Notes under the pieces: model-generated
What the model was told of the DNA's origin: nothing
Database searches by the model: none
The model's input: the letters and a program-made list of their open reading frames with translations, nothing else
Made by a program: the position numbers and the translations under genes
NCBI RefSeq assembly: GCF_004138165.1
Contig: NZ_RYFF01000037.1
Location: 1 to 55,428 of the forward strand
DNA from: Candidatus Chloroploca sp. Khr17
Lineage (GTDB): Bacteria; Chloroflexota; Chloroflexia; Chloroflexales; Chloroflexaceae
Direction: 5' to 3'
DNA length: 55,428 nt
Shown: positions 9,268-17,947 of the stretch, in pieces
Layout: every line of letters starts with the position of its first letter
How positions within the stretch are numbered: position 1 is the first letter of the stretch

Positions 9268-10011
9268 ATGTTCAGAGAAAGGCATCGGCAACACCGTAGA
9301 GCAGGTTCTCCACCCAAAGAAACCATCCTGAGCAATGTTCTGGGTGAGTTCCTTGACCCTATCGATGCACTCTTCACCATCTTTTTCAGCATTCTCTTTG
9401 CACTACTCTTCACGCTTTCGTATGGCATTTTGATCTATCATGGCATCATCTCGACCTCTTTTGCAAATGGATATGGACAAGAGCTGTTTCTTACCATCAT
9501 GGGAGCTGTCGCAGCCTGGGGGATCATCGACGGCGTTCTCTATGTTCTGGGTGAGGGTCTCGCACGGCGCGAGCGCTATCGGTTGCTTCAGTATGTTCAA
9601 ACCAGTGAGAGTGAGCAAGATGCCACGACCGCCATTGCCTATGAACTAGATTTCATCCTTGAGCCGATAACCAGCGATGCTCAGCGACAAGCCCTTTATC
9701 ATGACATTCGTGCCTATCTGAGCCAGGCCGAGCCCCAGGCAATTGGCATAAAGCGTGAGGATCTGATTGGTGGCGTAGCAACAGTCTTGCTATATGTCGC
9801 CGCCGTGTTTCCCTCCCTGCTCCCACTGCTGCTGATCCCCGATAACACCATCCTGGCAATTCGCATCTCGAATGTTGTGTCGTTTATCATTATTTTCGCT
9901 ATGGGCTACAATTGGGGGCTCCATACCGATATGAATCCGTGGAAGATGGGCTTGCTGCTCTCGTCTGTGTGCCTGGCTATGGTGCTGGTGGCTATGTTGT
10001 TAGGAGGCTAG
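9268..10011 (+). CDS. VIT1/CCC1-type membrane protein
   Basis: This integral membrane protein of about 247 residues has a cytoplasmic N-terminus and helices at LFTIFFSILFALLFTLSYG, a second around FLTIMGAVAAWGIIDGVLYVLG, and three near the C-terminus (VATVLLYVAAVFPSLLPLLL, VVSFIIIFAMGY, and LLLSSVCLAMVLVAMLLGG). The layout and the WGIIDGVLYVLG signature match bacterial proteins annotated as VIT1/CCC1 Fe/Mn transporter relatives. The Glu/Met metal cluster of true VIT1 is not clear, so the transport role is uncertain. The ATG at 9268 has AAGGGAT upstream. It stands alone and ends near a small GC hairpin. Confidence 0.7.
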   Translation: MFRERHRQHRRAGSPPKETILSNVLGEFLDPIDALFTIFFSILFALLFTLSYGILIYHGIISTSFANGYGQELFLTIMGAVAAWGIIDGVLYVLGEGLARRERYRLLQYVQTSESEQDATTAIAYELDFILEPITSDAQRQALYHDIRAYLSQAEPQAIGIKREDLIGGVATVLLYVAAVFPSLLPLLLIPDNTILAIRISNVVSFIIIFAMGYNWGLHTDMNPWKMGLLLSSVCLAMVLVAMLLGG

Positions 10012-10012
10012 G

Positions 10013-10033
10013 AGGGGCGAATCACCCGCCCCT
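10013..10033. terminator. Small GC hairpin between convergent genes
   Basis: AGGGGCG and CGCCCCT pair around a seven-base loop, right after the stop of the VIT1-like gene and 46 bases before the end of the opposing gene. Confidence 0.45.
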
Positions 10034-10078
10034 ACCGCATCACGAAGCTACACCATCCCACCTACGCAGGGCAAAGGC

Positions 10079-11542
10079 TTACACCCGCATCTCCCCAAGC
10101 CGCTTGTCCAGGAAACTGGCAGCAAAAGCCATAAAGTGGTAGATATCGGCAAAGTTGCTGGCAATGCCCAGCGAGACGCGCACGGCACCGGCGCTCTTTT
10201 TGTGCTTCTGTTGCAGGATCGCCTGGAATTGATCCAGCGTCATCCGCTGCTCATCCTGAAAGGCCTCACGCATCTCGGCCTCGGTCAGGCCATGCGCGAC
10301 CTCCCCGGCCCCGGGGTTGCAGAAGCAGCCTGTGCGTAGGGAGATCTGGGCCTGATTCGCCAACTGCTCAACGATGTGGAAATCGATCAACTCAGCCTCG
10401 GGATCGTAGAAGTTGAAGGCGATCGTTCCGCCGCGATTGGTAGTGTCAGTCGGCCCATAGATGCGCACCAGGGGCGAGCCATTGCTGTGGCGCAGCGCCG
10501 CCAACTCTTCGAGCAGCCAACCCGTAAGTGCAGCGACCCGGTCGTGGATCAAATCTACGCCAATGCTGTCAATATACTCTAGCCCAATCTGGATCGCAGG
10601 CAGGTTGAGGTAATCTACTGTGCCATCCTCATAGGCCGCCTCGCTATCAGCCAAGTGATGGCTACACCCCTGCACCGAGGCCATCGTGATCGTTCCGCCG
10701 GCAAACCAGGGACGCCGCAGCTTTTTCAGCGCGTCCTTCCGGGCCAGCAGGCAGCCTACCCCGGTGGGGTAACCAAAGATCTTGTAGAACGAGAGCGAGA
10801 CGAAGTCGGGTTTCCAACGGCTCAGATCCAGCCGATTGGTGGGCGTGAAGGCCGCCGCGTCCACGAAGACATCCCATCCCTTGGCCTGGGCGTGCTCGAT
10901 CAGATCGAGCGGGTGCTGCACACCAGAAAAGTTGGACTGGGCTGGAAAGGCAAAGAGGTTTGCATAGGCCGGATTCGCCCGGTCAAGCAATTCGTCCAGT
11001 CGATCCTGACTGATGCGCAGATCCGGCGGAACCACGGGCAGATAATGCACCGCTGCGCCCTTGGCCTGGGCAAACTCGCGGATGCCATTGACGGAATTGT
11101 GGTTGTCAAAGGTCAGCAGGTAGCGCCCGCCAGCGCAGAAGGGATAGGCCTCACCCACCAGTTTGAGTGCGCCACTGGCATTGGGGGTGAAGATGGCAGC
11201 GTACTCCTCAGGCGAGGCCCGGAAGAAGTCGTAGACATAGGCTCTGGCCTGGTCGACCAAGCGGGTGGAGGCCATCGAAGTAGGATTGACGGAATGAGGG
11301 TTGCCAAAGACATGCTGCCGTAACAGGTCAGCATGACGGCGCACCTGCTCTTCAGCGTAAAGGCTTCCTCCGGTATAGTCCAGGTAAATATGCCCCTGCT
11401 GATCCAGCCGGGCGTATTCGGTGGCCCGCAGTTCGCGCAGGCGAGAGGTCGCTGCATAGGCTGGATTGCGCTGCAAAAAAGCGGCCCGGGCAGCGTCGAA
11501 GCCCTCGGGGCGATAGAGGTCAGCAGCAATGAGGGCAGTCAT
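10079..11542 (-). CDS. Class V aminotransferase, Moco-sulfurase-like domain
   Basis: This PLP enzyme of 487 residues is related to cysteine desulfurases and to the N-terminal domain of molybdenum cofactor sulfurase. LDYTGGSLYAEEQVRRH opens the fold. The PLP lysine is in SLSFYKIFGYPTGVG. The motif RTGCFCNPGAGE near the C-terminus has the position of the persulfide cysteine of Moco sulfurases (RTGCFCN type). The MOSC domain found in eukaryotic fusions is absent. AAGGAG sits five bases before the ATG at 11542, so the six-residue upstream extension is rejected. It follows a LysR regulator by 32 bases on the same strand. Moco sulfuration or another cysteine-sulfur role is inferred; no Mo enzyme lies nearby. 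Confidence 0.85.
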   Translation of the reverse strand: MTALIAADLYRPEGFDAARAAFLQRNPAYAATSRLRELRATEYARLDQQGHIYLDYTGGSLYAEEQVRRHADLLRQHVFGNPHSVNPTSMASTRLVDQARAYVYDFFRASPEEYAAIFTPNASGALKLVGEAYPFCAGGRYLLTFDNHNSVNGIREFAQAKGAAVHYLPVVPPDLRISQDRLDELLDRANPAYANLFAFPAQSNFSGVQHPLDLIEHAQAKGWDVFVDAAAFTPTNRLDLSRWKPDFVSLSFYKIFGYPTGVGCLLARKDALKKLRRPWFAGGTITMASVQGCSHHLADSEAAYEDGTVDYLNLPAIQIGLEYIDSIGVDLIHDRVAALTGWLLEELAALRHSNGSPLVRIYGPTDTTNRGGTIAFNFYDPEAELIDFHIVEQLANQAQISLRTGCFCNPGAGEVAHGLTEAEMREAFQDEQRMTLDQFQAILQQKHKKSAGAVRVSLGIASNFADIYHFMAFAASFLDKRLGEMRV

Positions 11543-11574
11543 ACAACTCTCCTTTGGCATGGTCAGACACTACC

Positions 11575-12465
11575 TCACACATAAGCCGAACGCTTCAACT
11601 GGGTCACCAGAAAGTCGCGGAGTGCGCGCGCCGCTGGCGAGGCAACCCGGTCGCCTCGCCAGACGAGGCCCAGGGTCCGTTCGAGTTTCTGGTCTGTGAC
11701 CCGTAACACCATAACCTCACTCGTCTCTTGCACGGCCAATCGTGGTACAAGCGCAATACCGATGCCCGCCGCCACAAACCGCAAGAGCGTATCGGTCTCT
11801 CCGCCATCAAGGACAACCCGCGGGGTAAAGCCAGCCTGCTGGCAGGCCGTCAACGTCGCCTCACGCAATTCGTAGTTTTCAGGCGAGAGCACCCACGAAG
11901 CATCTTGAAAATCGGCTATTTGCGCCATACCTTGCGCAGCCAGAGGATGATCACGGCACACAACAATGACCATCTCTTCGGTAAAGAGCGGTACCACCGT
12001 CAGATGTTCGTCTTCAACCGGAAGCGTCACAATCCCCACATCAGTCAGGCCAGCTTCCAGCAGATCAAACAGGGTCTGCACTCCCGCCTCATGCAACCGC
12101 AACTCGATACCAGGGTAACGCCGATTAAAAGCCGCGAGCACCCGTGGCAACAGTTGTGTCCCGACCGTCGGTGGTGTCCCGACCGACGCACGCCCGCGCC
12201 GCAAGCCAACGCGCTCGGCCATTTCGGCCCGAGCCGACTCAACCTGAGCCATAACGGCACGGGCATGGGGCAACAGCGCTTCACCAGCCTCGGTCAGGCG
12301 CACATTGCGCCCAACACGATCAAAGAGGGCCACCCCCAGTTCTTGCTCGAGCTGGCTAATCTGTTTGCTCAAGGCAGGCTGGGCAATATGCAATTCAGCA
12401 GCCGCGCGCGTCACGTGTGAGTAACGAGCTACTGCTTCAAAGTAGCGCAGATGTCGTAGTTCCAT
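11575..12465 (-). CDS. LysR-family transcriptional regulator
   Basis: This is a regulator of 296 residues. The winged helix-turn-helix is ELRHLRYFEAVARYSHVTRAA, continuing through HIAQPALSKQISQLEQELG and LFDRVGRNVRLTEAG. The rest is a periplasmic-binding-protein-like effector domain, starting around RASVGTPPTVGTQLLPRVL. The gene is upstream of, and in the same direction as, the class V aminotransferase, so both may be on one transcript. This differs from the usual divergent LysR layout. The 172-base gap to the divergent VanW gene could hold its operator. The effector is unknown. Confidence 0.93.
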   Translation of the reverse strand: MELRHLRYFEAVARYSHVTRAAAELHIAQPALSKQISQLEQELGVALFDRVGRNVRLTEAGEALLPHARAVMAQVESARAEMAERVGLRRGRASVGTPPTVGTQLLPRVLAAFNRRYPGIELRLHEAGVQTLFDLLEAGLTDVGIVTLPVEDEHLTVVPLFTEEMVIVVCRDHPLAAQGMAQIADFQDASWVLSPENYELREATLTACQQAGFTPRVVLDGGETDTLLRFVAAGIGIALVPRLAVQETSEVMVLRVTDQKLERTLGLVWRGDRVASPAARALRDFLVTQLKRSAYV

Positions 12466-12637
12466 AGGTTGCTCATCCTGGTCATCACGACCAGAGGTGG
12501 TTCAAGAAAACAGTGTTGCGTAGATACGTCAATGTGCCTTAGTATAGCAGATCAGTTCGAGAGCGTGTTATAATCGTAAGCAGTTTGACGCTCACTCGTG
12601 TCGCTCACGTGTCATCATAAGAAATGGAGGTACAGCT

Positions 12638-14038
12638 ATGTACCGCTACCTCATACTCATTGTCCTGGCATTGGCGTTGCTTCTTCCGAGTACGCCCCTG
12701 GCGGCTGCACCAGCAGCCAATCCGCAGGCAACAGCTTTTACCTATTTCCCTGAAACCGGCCACAATGTTGGCATGCAGATCAAGCAATTCTTTGACACCT
12801 ACGGCGGGGTGGCCGTCTTCGGTCTGCCGCTCACCGAATTGATCATTGGGGCCGACGGTCGTCAGGTTCAGTATTTCGAGTACGCTCGGTTTGAGTATAA
12901 CCCAACCGCGCCGCTTGCCGCTAGGGTAACTCTTACCCGTGCCGGGGCAATGGTGAGCGAGGGACGCGCCGATCCTGCTTTTCAATGGATGACAGGCAGC
13001 GCCGATCCTGAACGCGATTTTTACCCCGAGTCGGGCCATACGCTCGGGGGTGCCTTCCGCTGGTTCTGGCAAAGCAACGGTGGGGTTCCAGTCTTTGGCT
13101 ATCCGATCTCTGAAGAGTTGTACGAGCAAGACGATGTGACCGGTACCGAGGTGCTGGTGCAATACTTTGAACGTGCCCGCTTGGAGTATCATCCTGCAAC
13201 CGCAACCGAGCCTGATGCCGTGCGCCTGACCCCCGTTGGACGGATGCTGCTCCAGCGCGATCCGGTGGCCCGCGCCGCCACAGCACCAGTCCGAGCGATT
13301 GAATTGCTCGGACGCGCCACGACGGGCTTTGCGGCCTCGTCCTACGAGCGCGTGACCAATGTTAGTCGGGCCACCGAGATGGTGCATGGCATGATTGTGC
13401 CGGCCGGGGCCGAGTTTTCGTTTAACTCGATTGGCGATTTTTCTGAGGCCAATGGCTTTGTGGATGGCTATGCGATCGTGGGCGGGCGCCTCGAGCGCGT
13501 CATCGGCGGCGGCCTCTGTCAGGTCTCAACGACGCTCTTCCGGGCCGTCTCGTACGCGGGCTTGCAGATTACCCGCCGCGTCGGCCATAGCCATATTGTC
13601 AATTTCTACGAAAATATCCTTGGCTTCGATGCCACCGTCTTTGTGCCCAGTGTCGATTTTCGCTGGCGCAACGATAGCCCCGGCCCGGTCTATTTGGTCG
13701 GCATTACCGATCTGAATGCCTCGCAGGTCTCCTTCGAGATCTATGGCATTAATGATGGCCGCAAGGTCGTCCATCAGGCCCCCATTACACGCAATTGGAA
13801 GCAACCCGGCGTTGCCGTCTGGCAGTATGATGCATCGTTGCCCCAGGGTGCCGTGCGCCAGATGGTGCAGGGACGCGCCGGGGTGGATGTGACGCTGAAC
13901 CGGGTGATTACGTTGGCCAATGGCCGTACCCGCACCGATGCCTATGTCACCCGCTATGCGCCCTGGGAAGATTTCTTCCTCTATGGGCCAGGCGTTACCC
14001 CGCCATCCGGGGTCAAGGTGATAGCCCCCAGGCGCTAA
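12638..14038 (+). CDS. Secreted VanW-domain protein with FPETGH repeats
   Basis: This exported protein of 466 residues has the signal peptide YLILIVLALALLLPSTPLAAA. Two tandem copies of a repeat follow: YFPETGHNVG...GGVAVFGLPLTE around residues 35-70, and YPESGHTLGG...GGVPVFGYPISEE around 130-160. Each continues into VQYFE-ARLEY. Repeats of this kind are common in secreted Chloroflexota proteins. The second half is a VanW domain with VPAGAEFSFNSIGDFSEANG and GGGLCQVSTTLFRA, where the conserved Cys sits. GGAGGT lies six bases before the ATG. VanW domains occur in glycopeptide-resistance clusters, but no van genes are near, so resistance should not be assumed. A cell-wall role is inferred. Confidence 0.9.
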   Translation: MYRYLILIVLALALLLPSTPLAAAPAANPQATAFTYFPETGHNVGMQIKQFFDTYGGVAVFGLPLTELIIGADGRQVQYFEYARFEYNPTAPLAARVTLTRAGAMVSEGRADPAFQWMTGSADPERDFYPESGHTLGGAFRWFWQSNGGVPVFGYPISEELYEQDDVTGTEVLVQYFERARLEYHPATATEPDAVRLTPVGRMLLQRDPVARAATAPVRAIELLGRATTGFAASSYERVTNVSRATEMVHGMIVPAGAEFSFNSIGDFSEANGFVDGYAIVGGRLERVIGGGLCQVSTTLFRAVSYAGLQITRRVGHSHIVNFYENILGFDATVFVPSVDFRWRNDSPGPVYLVGITDLNASQVSFEIYGINDGRKVVHQAPITRNWKQPGVAVWQYDASLPQGAVRQMVQGRAGVDVTLNRVITLANGRTRTDAYVTRYAPWEDFFLYGPGVTPPSGVKVIAPRR

Positions 14039-14051
14039 GGAGCGAGCGCCC

Positions 14052-14090
14052 GTCAGACCACCCGAGTCTTGAAGACCTGTGCGGTCTGAC
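14052..14090. terminator. Hairpin after the VanW gene, copy of the 1269 hairpin
   Basis: GTCAGACC and GGTCTGAC close a stem whose interior (GAGTCTT, GAAGACC) pairs imperfectly. It lies 14 bases after the stop. Sequence and flanks resemble 1269-1301. Confidence 0.6.
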
Positions 14091-14098
14091 TAACTGGT

Positions 14099-14240
14099 CT
14101 GTAACGTAAGTTTTCTGGCGTCCTCAGCCGTCCACGAATGGGGGCCACGAAGAAACGAAGAGCGCATGGAGCAGCCCATATTCGTTTATTCGTTATCAGC
14201 ATTCGTGGTCGGCGGCGCTACCGGGAAACTTTTGTTACAG
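14099..14240. repeat. Palindromic repeat family 1, copy C (complete ends)
   Basis: The outer ends read CTGTAACGTAAGTTTTC and, inverted, GGGAAACTTTTGTTACAG. Inside are CCGTCCACGAATGGGGGCC, AAGAAACGAAG, CATATTCGTTTATTCGTTATC and GCATTCGTGGTCGGCGGCG. This is the best-bounded copy of the family and has no coding capacity. It lies between the VanW gene and manA. Confidence 0.8.
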
Positions 14241-14272
14241 ACTACTGACTACAAAGGAGAAATGAGGTTCTG

Positions 14273-15337
14273 GTGAAACAGCCGCCGCTCGGACCCGTAT
14301 TGACGACTCCCAGGCTGGTCGAGCCGATCTGGGGTGGCACACGCCTTGCACCATGGCTTGATCTGCCCCAACCCTACCCAGAACGCCTCGGTGAGAGTTG
14401 GCAGGTCTTTGAGGGAAATCTCGTCAACTCTGAACCGTGTGCCGGAAGATCACTCGCCGACCTTGTTACCCTGTATGAGGGCGATCTGGTCGGAAGTCGG
14501 ACGCTCCAGCGCTATGGGGCCGATTTTCCGCTGCTCGCCAAGTTCATTGATGCCAATGACCGGCTCTCGATCCAGGTGCATCCTGACGATGCGTATGCCC
14601 ATACCTATGAGGCCCATACCGGCTTTCACGGTAAGACCGAGGCATGGTATATCATTGATGCCGCCCCGGGTGCAACGGTAACGTATGGCCTCACAAAGCC
14701 ATGCACGCGAGAGGAATTTGCCGCCGCGGTCGCCGATGGTTCCGTCGAGCACCTGATGGCCCATGTGGCCGTGGCCCCCGGTGATGTGATTTTTGTGCCC
14801 GCCGGGACGATCCACGCGATCAATGCAGGCATTCTGCTCTTTGAGATTCAGCAGAAGTCCGATCTCACCTATCGGGTCTATGACTATGGCCGCCGTGATG
14901 CCCACACCGGTCAACCTCGGACGCTCCATCTTGAACAGGCGCTGCAGGTGAGCCAGTTTGCCCCGGCCTCCCATGCCTTGGTGCCGCCGCTGCGCCTGGC
15001 CCCTAACCGGGATCTCTTGATTGCCTGCCCTTCGTTTGCGCTTGAACGCTGGAACCTCGCGCAACCAGTCACCGCTGCGACTGATCAAGGGAGCTTTGCG
15101 ATCCTGACCGTGCTCGATGGGTACGTGCAACTGGTTACCAATGCGCCCACCTTGGAACTTGAACGTGGGCGCTCGGTCGTGTTACCGGCAGCCCTTGGTA
15201 CCTATCACCTTGTGCCGCACGGCAACGCGATGGTGCTCAACGCGTATGTACCCGATCTGCCGCAACTCATCCAGCAAGCCACAACCGCAGGGTATGCCTC
15301 CGAGCAACTTGCCGCTACCATTCGTCAGTTACTGTGA
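14273..15337 (+). CDS. manA: Mannose-6-phosphate isomerase, class I
   Basis: This zinc enzyme of 354 residues interconverts fructose 6-phosphate and mannose 6-phosphate, the entry to GDP-mannose. Zinc and substrate motifs are visible: DRLSIQVHPDDAYAH, GKTEAWYIID, VPAGTIHAINAG and the C-terminal strand block. It begins with GTG at 14273. The nearby ATG at 14262 leads to a stop after four codons. The stop overlaps the GTG start of rsmE (GTGA), so the two are translationally coupled. It serves the same sugar route as gmd. Confidence 0.93.
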   Translation: MKQPPLGPVLTTPRLVEPIWGGTRLAPWLDLPQPYPERLGESWQVFEGNLVNSEPCAGRSLADLVTLYEGDLVGSRTLQRYGADFPLLAKFIDANDRLSIQVHPDDAYAHTYEAHTGFHGKTEAWYIIDAAPGATVTYGLTKPCTREEFAAAVADGSVEHLMAHVAVAPGDVIFVPAGTIHAINAGILLFEIQQKSDLTYRVYDYGRRDAHTGQPRTLHLEQALQVSQFAPASHALVPPLRLAPNRDLLIACPSFALERWNLAQPVTAATDQGSFAILTVLDGYVQLVTNAPTLELERGRSVVLPAALGTYHLVPHGNAMVLNAYVPDLPQLIQQATTAGYASEQLAATIRQLL

Positions 15338-16107
15338 AAAACACGTTTCGTTTTTTTGTTGAGCCCGCCACCGTGCATAGCGATCTGGTGCGCCTGGAAG
15401 ATCCGGCCCTGGCGCATCAACTCAGCCGGGTCTTGCGCCTCAATCCCGGCGATCAGATCCTGCTCCTTGATGGCCTCGGCACCGCCTATACCCTGGAATT
15501 GACCGCCCTGAGCCGCAAAGAGGTTGTGGGTCACATCCTTGCCCATGAACAGGCCACCGGCGAACCAGACCTGCACCTGACGATCTATCTGCCGCTGATC
15601 CGGGCCGAACGCTTCGAGTGGGCGCTGCAAAAATGTGTTGAACTAGGGGCCTCACGCTTTGTGCCCGTGCTCTGCACACGCTCGCTCGCAAGTGAGCGGG
15701 CTGACCAGCGCAAACACGAACGCTGGCAACGCATCGTGCGCGAGGCCGCTGAACAGGCGTGCCGTGGCGTGCTGCCAATCATCGAACCACCACAGACCTT
15801 TGCCAGCGCCTGCACCCAGGTACACCAGGTGAGCCTCGCCCTCCTGCTCGCCGAATTCGATGGCATGCCGTTGCTCCGTACGATACTTCGCACGTACCTC
15901 ACCACAACGAATAGCCCCAGCCCCACCTCGCTCGCCCTCTTCAGTGGACCCGAAGGCGGTCTCACCCCAGATGAACTGACAACCGCAGTTGACCATGGTA
16001 TCATGCCTGTATCACTTGGCCCGCGTATTTTGCGCGCCGAGACTGCACCGGTTGCCGCAACCGCAGCCCTGCTCTATGAGCTAGACAACCGTTCGGCAGT
16101 CACCTGA
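15334..16107 (+). CDS. rsmE: 16S rRNA (uracil-1498-N3)-methyltransferase
   Basis: This SPOUT-class enzyme of 257 residues methylates U1498 in the decoding region of 16S rRNA. The N-terminal PUA-like domain includes DPALAHQLSRVLRLNPGDQ. The knotted SAM site shows LFSGPEGGLTPDEL and SLGPRILRAETAPVAA, both family hallmarks. The GTG start overlaps the manA stop. A gap of 42 bases leads to ctp, so a three-gene transcript is likely. Confidence 0.95.
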   Translation: MKNTFRFFVEPATVHSDLVRLEDPALAHQLSRVLRLNPGDQILLLDGLGTAYTLELTALSRKEVVGHILAHEQATGEPDLHLTIYLPLIRAERFEWALQKCVELGASRFVPVLCTRSLASERADQRKHERWQRIVREAAEQACRGVLPIIEPPQTFASACTQVHQVSLALLLAEFDGMPLLRTILRTYLTTTNSPSPTSLALFSGPEGGLTPDELTTAVDHGIMPVSLGPRILRAETAPVAATAALLYELDNRSAVT

Positions 16108-16149
16108 TCTATCGTTTCCCCTTACGTCACACGGCAAGAGGTTTAGCTT

Positions 16150-17523
16150 ATGATTCGTATCTCGCGCGCGCTGATCGCCGGCTCCATTGTGAGCGTTCTG
16201 GTCGCCATCATTGCCTTTGCCAGTGGCTGGACGGCAGCACGACTGGCAGGGACAACCTTTGTCGATAGTTTTCTTGCCAGTTTCGCGACAACCTCGGTTC
16301 GGCAGGATACGCCGACGAATATGCGTGACCAATTTGCGGTCTTCTGGCAGGTCTGGCATCTGGTTGAAGGCGAATTTTACCAGACCGAACCTATCGACCA
16401 GCAAGAGATGGTCTATGGCGCGATTCGCGGCATGCTGAGCTCGCTCGATGATGAGTATACAACCTTTCAAGAACCCGTTCTAGCCGCCCAGAGTCGCGAG
16501 TCAATGCAGGGGAAATTCGAGGGTATCGGGGCCTATCTCGGCATCAAAGAGGGCGAGATCATTATCGATCGGCCCTTCAAGGGCTCGCCAGCCGAACGTG
16601 CCGGATTGCAAGCAGGAGATGTCGTTGTCGCCGTCGATGGGCTCTTGCTCGGCCCAGAAATTGCCACCCTGAGCGATAGCGAGGCCACCAGCTTCGCCGC
16701 AAACAAAATTCGTGGCCCCAAAGGATCGCTTGTAACCCTGACGCTGCGGCGTGAACCAGACCCTGAGCCGTTTGACGTGGCGATCACCCGCGACGAGGTA
16801 CCCATCATCACCGTCAACGGCGAGATGCTTGACAATGGCGTTGCCTACATCCAGATCACCGAATTCAAAGCCACCACTACCGCCCTGCTCGACGATACAC
16901 TAAGCGAATTGATTCCGCAGCAACCAACCAGTATTATCCTCGATTTGCGGAATAATCCCGGTGGTTATCTACGCACTGCGCAAGAAGTCCTGGGCCGTTT
17001 TTACAACGGCGTGGCCCTCTATGAAGAAGAAAATGGCGGGGTCATCAAAGAACTCCGCACCATTCCCGGCGCGAGTGATACACGGCTGTATGACCCACCA
17101 ATGGTCGTGCTGATCAATGGGTCATCAGCCAGCGCCGCCGAAATTGTCGCCGGAGCCTTGCGCGACGAGCGTCCCAACACAACGCTGCTTGGTGAGCGGA
17201 GCTTTGGCAAAGGATCGGTTCAGAACATTCACCAGTTACGTGACGGCAGCAGTGCGCGCATCACCATTGCCCACTGGCTCACCCCTGATCGCTCGCGGAT
17301 CAATCGCATTGGCATCACCCCCGAGTACGAAGTGCTTGCCTCAGATGATCCGGCGTACATGGTACCCTGCGTCGCTGGACGTCGCCCGAACGAAGGCGCA
17401 CCAGCCTGTCACGACGCCCAACTCGCCTGGGGCCTCCAACTCCTCGCAGGCATCACACCACCACCGCCCTCCGAGCAAACAACCCTATTCCCTCAACGAG
17501 GCCCACCGGCCATCTTCTCATGA
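16150..17523 (+). CDS. ctpA: C-terminal processing protease (S41 family)
   Basis: This membrane-anchored serine protease of 457 residues has one N-terminal helix (LIAGSIVSVLVAIIAFASGW). A PDZ domain lies around residues 120-200 (GIGAYLGIKEGEIIIDRPF, SPAERAGLQAGD). The tail-specific protease core has LDLRNNPGGYL, then the Ser of INGSSASAAEIVAGAL and the Lys of ERSFGKGSVQ. It cleaves C-terminal tails of exported or envelope proteins. GAGG lies about eight bases before the ATG. The last 50 residues are Pro-rich and variable. A strong hairpin follows. Confidence 0.94.
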   Translation: MIRISRALIAGSIVSVLVAIIAFASGWTAARLAGTTFVDSFLASFATTSVRQDTPTNMRDQFAVFWQVWHLVEGEFYQTEPIDQQEMVYGAIRGMLSSLDDEYTTFQEPVLAAQSRESMQGKFEGIGAYLGIKEGEIIIDRPFKGSPAERAGLQAGDVVVAVDGLLLGPEIATLSDSEATSFAANKIRGPKGSLVTLTLRREPDPEPFDVAITRDEVPIITVNGEMLDNGVAYIQITEFKATTTALLDDTLSELIPQQPTSIILDLRNNPGGYLRTAQEVLGRFYNGVALYEEENGGVIKELRTIPGASDTRLYDPPMVVLINGSSASAAEIVAGALRDERPNTTLLGERSFGKGSVQNIHQLRDGSSARITIAHWLTPDRSRINRIGITPEYEVLASDDPAYMVPCVAGRRPNEGAPACHDAQLAWGLQLLAGITPPPPSEQTTLFPQRGPPAIFS

Positions 17524-17548
17524 GCCGTGCCCTGCACGATTCACAGCA

Positions 17549-17596
17549 AAACGCAGCAAGCGCTGCTCGCTTGAGCGAGCAGCGCTTGCTGCGTTT
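17549..17596. terminator. Strong hairpin after ctpA
   Basis: Exact arms of about 22 bases (AAACGCAGCAAGCGCTGCTC and on) surround TTGA. The right arm ends in GCGTTTC. It lies 26 bases after the ctpA stop and 13 before the end of a possible opposing frame, so it could serve both. Confidence 0.75.
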
Positions 17597-17608
17597 CTGA
17601 AGCCTCGA

Positions 17609-17947
17609 TCACCAAGGAAGACGGGGTTGCCTGGGGAGGGCAGTGACGAGAGAGATCCGTCTGGGTTTGGTCGTCATCAGGACAAGCAACGGAATGGCGA
17701 CGATAACTGCCCCAATTGTATGAGGAACATGCAAACCAGGAAGCTCTCCCTGGTCAATGTGGACATGATCTGGTTCAAAACCCGATCCATCTAAGTCAGT
17801 TTGAAGGAGTGATAACCTCGGCTCCAGATGCAGTATAATCTCACTTTCTCCTTTTGAGGGGAAATTTATGACAACCTTTTGTGAGAGATTATTTACGGAA
17901 ACGCGCCTTTCGGTGCGAAAATCTTGGGTATGGTATACTTCGACCAT
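17609..17947 (-). CDS. Possible small membrane-anchored protein
   Basis: This frame of 112 residues is not recognised. In its favour, GGGGAG sits five bases before the ATG at 17947, a hydrophobic span AVIVAIPLLVLMTTK is followed by basic residues, and it ends next to the hairpin at 17549. Against it, its first 80 bases overlap the better-supported start of the pseudokinase gene on the other strand. If the pseudokinase actually starts at 17946, the two genes would be divergent and both could be real. Confidence 0.35.
   Translation of the reverse strand: MVEVYHTQDFRTERRVSVNNLSQKVVINFPSKGESEIILHLEPRLSLLQTDLDGSGFEPDHVHIDQGELPGLHVPHTIGAVIVAIPLLVLMTTKPRRISLVTALPRQPRLPW

Noticed and set aside
12638-14038. 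Vancomycin resistance gene
   Set aside because: The VanW domain alone, without vanH, vanA, vanX or regulators, does not indicate resistance.
16081-16470. Minus-strand frame antisense to ctpA
   Set aside because: It lies inside a well-supported gene and its composition follows that gene's codon pattern.
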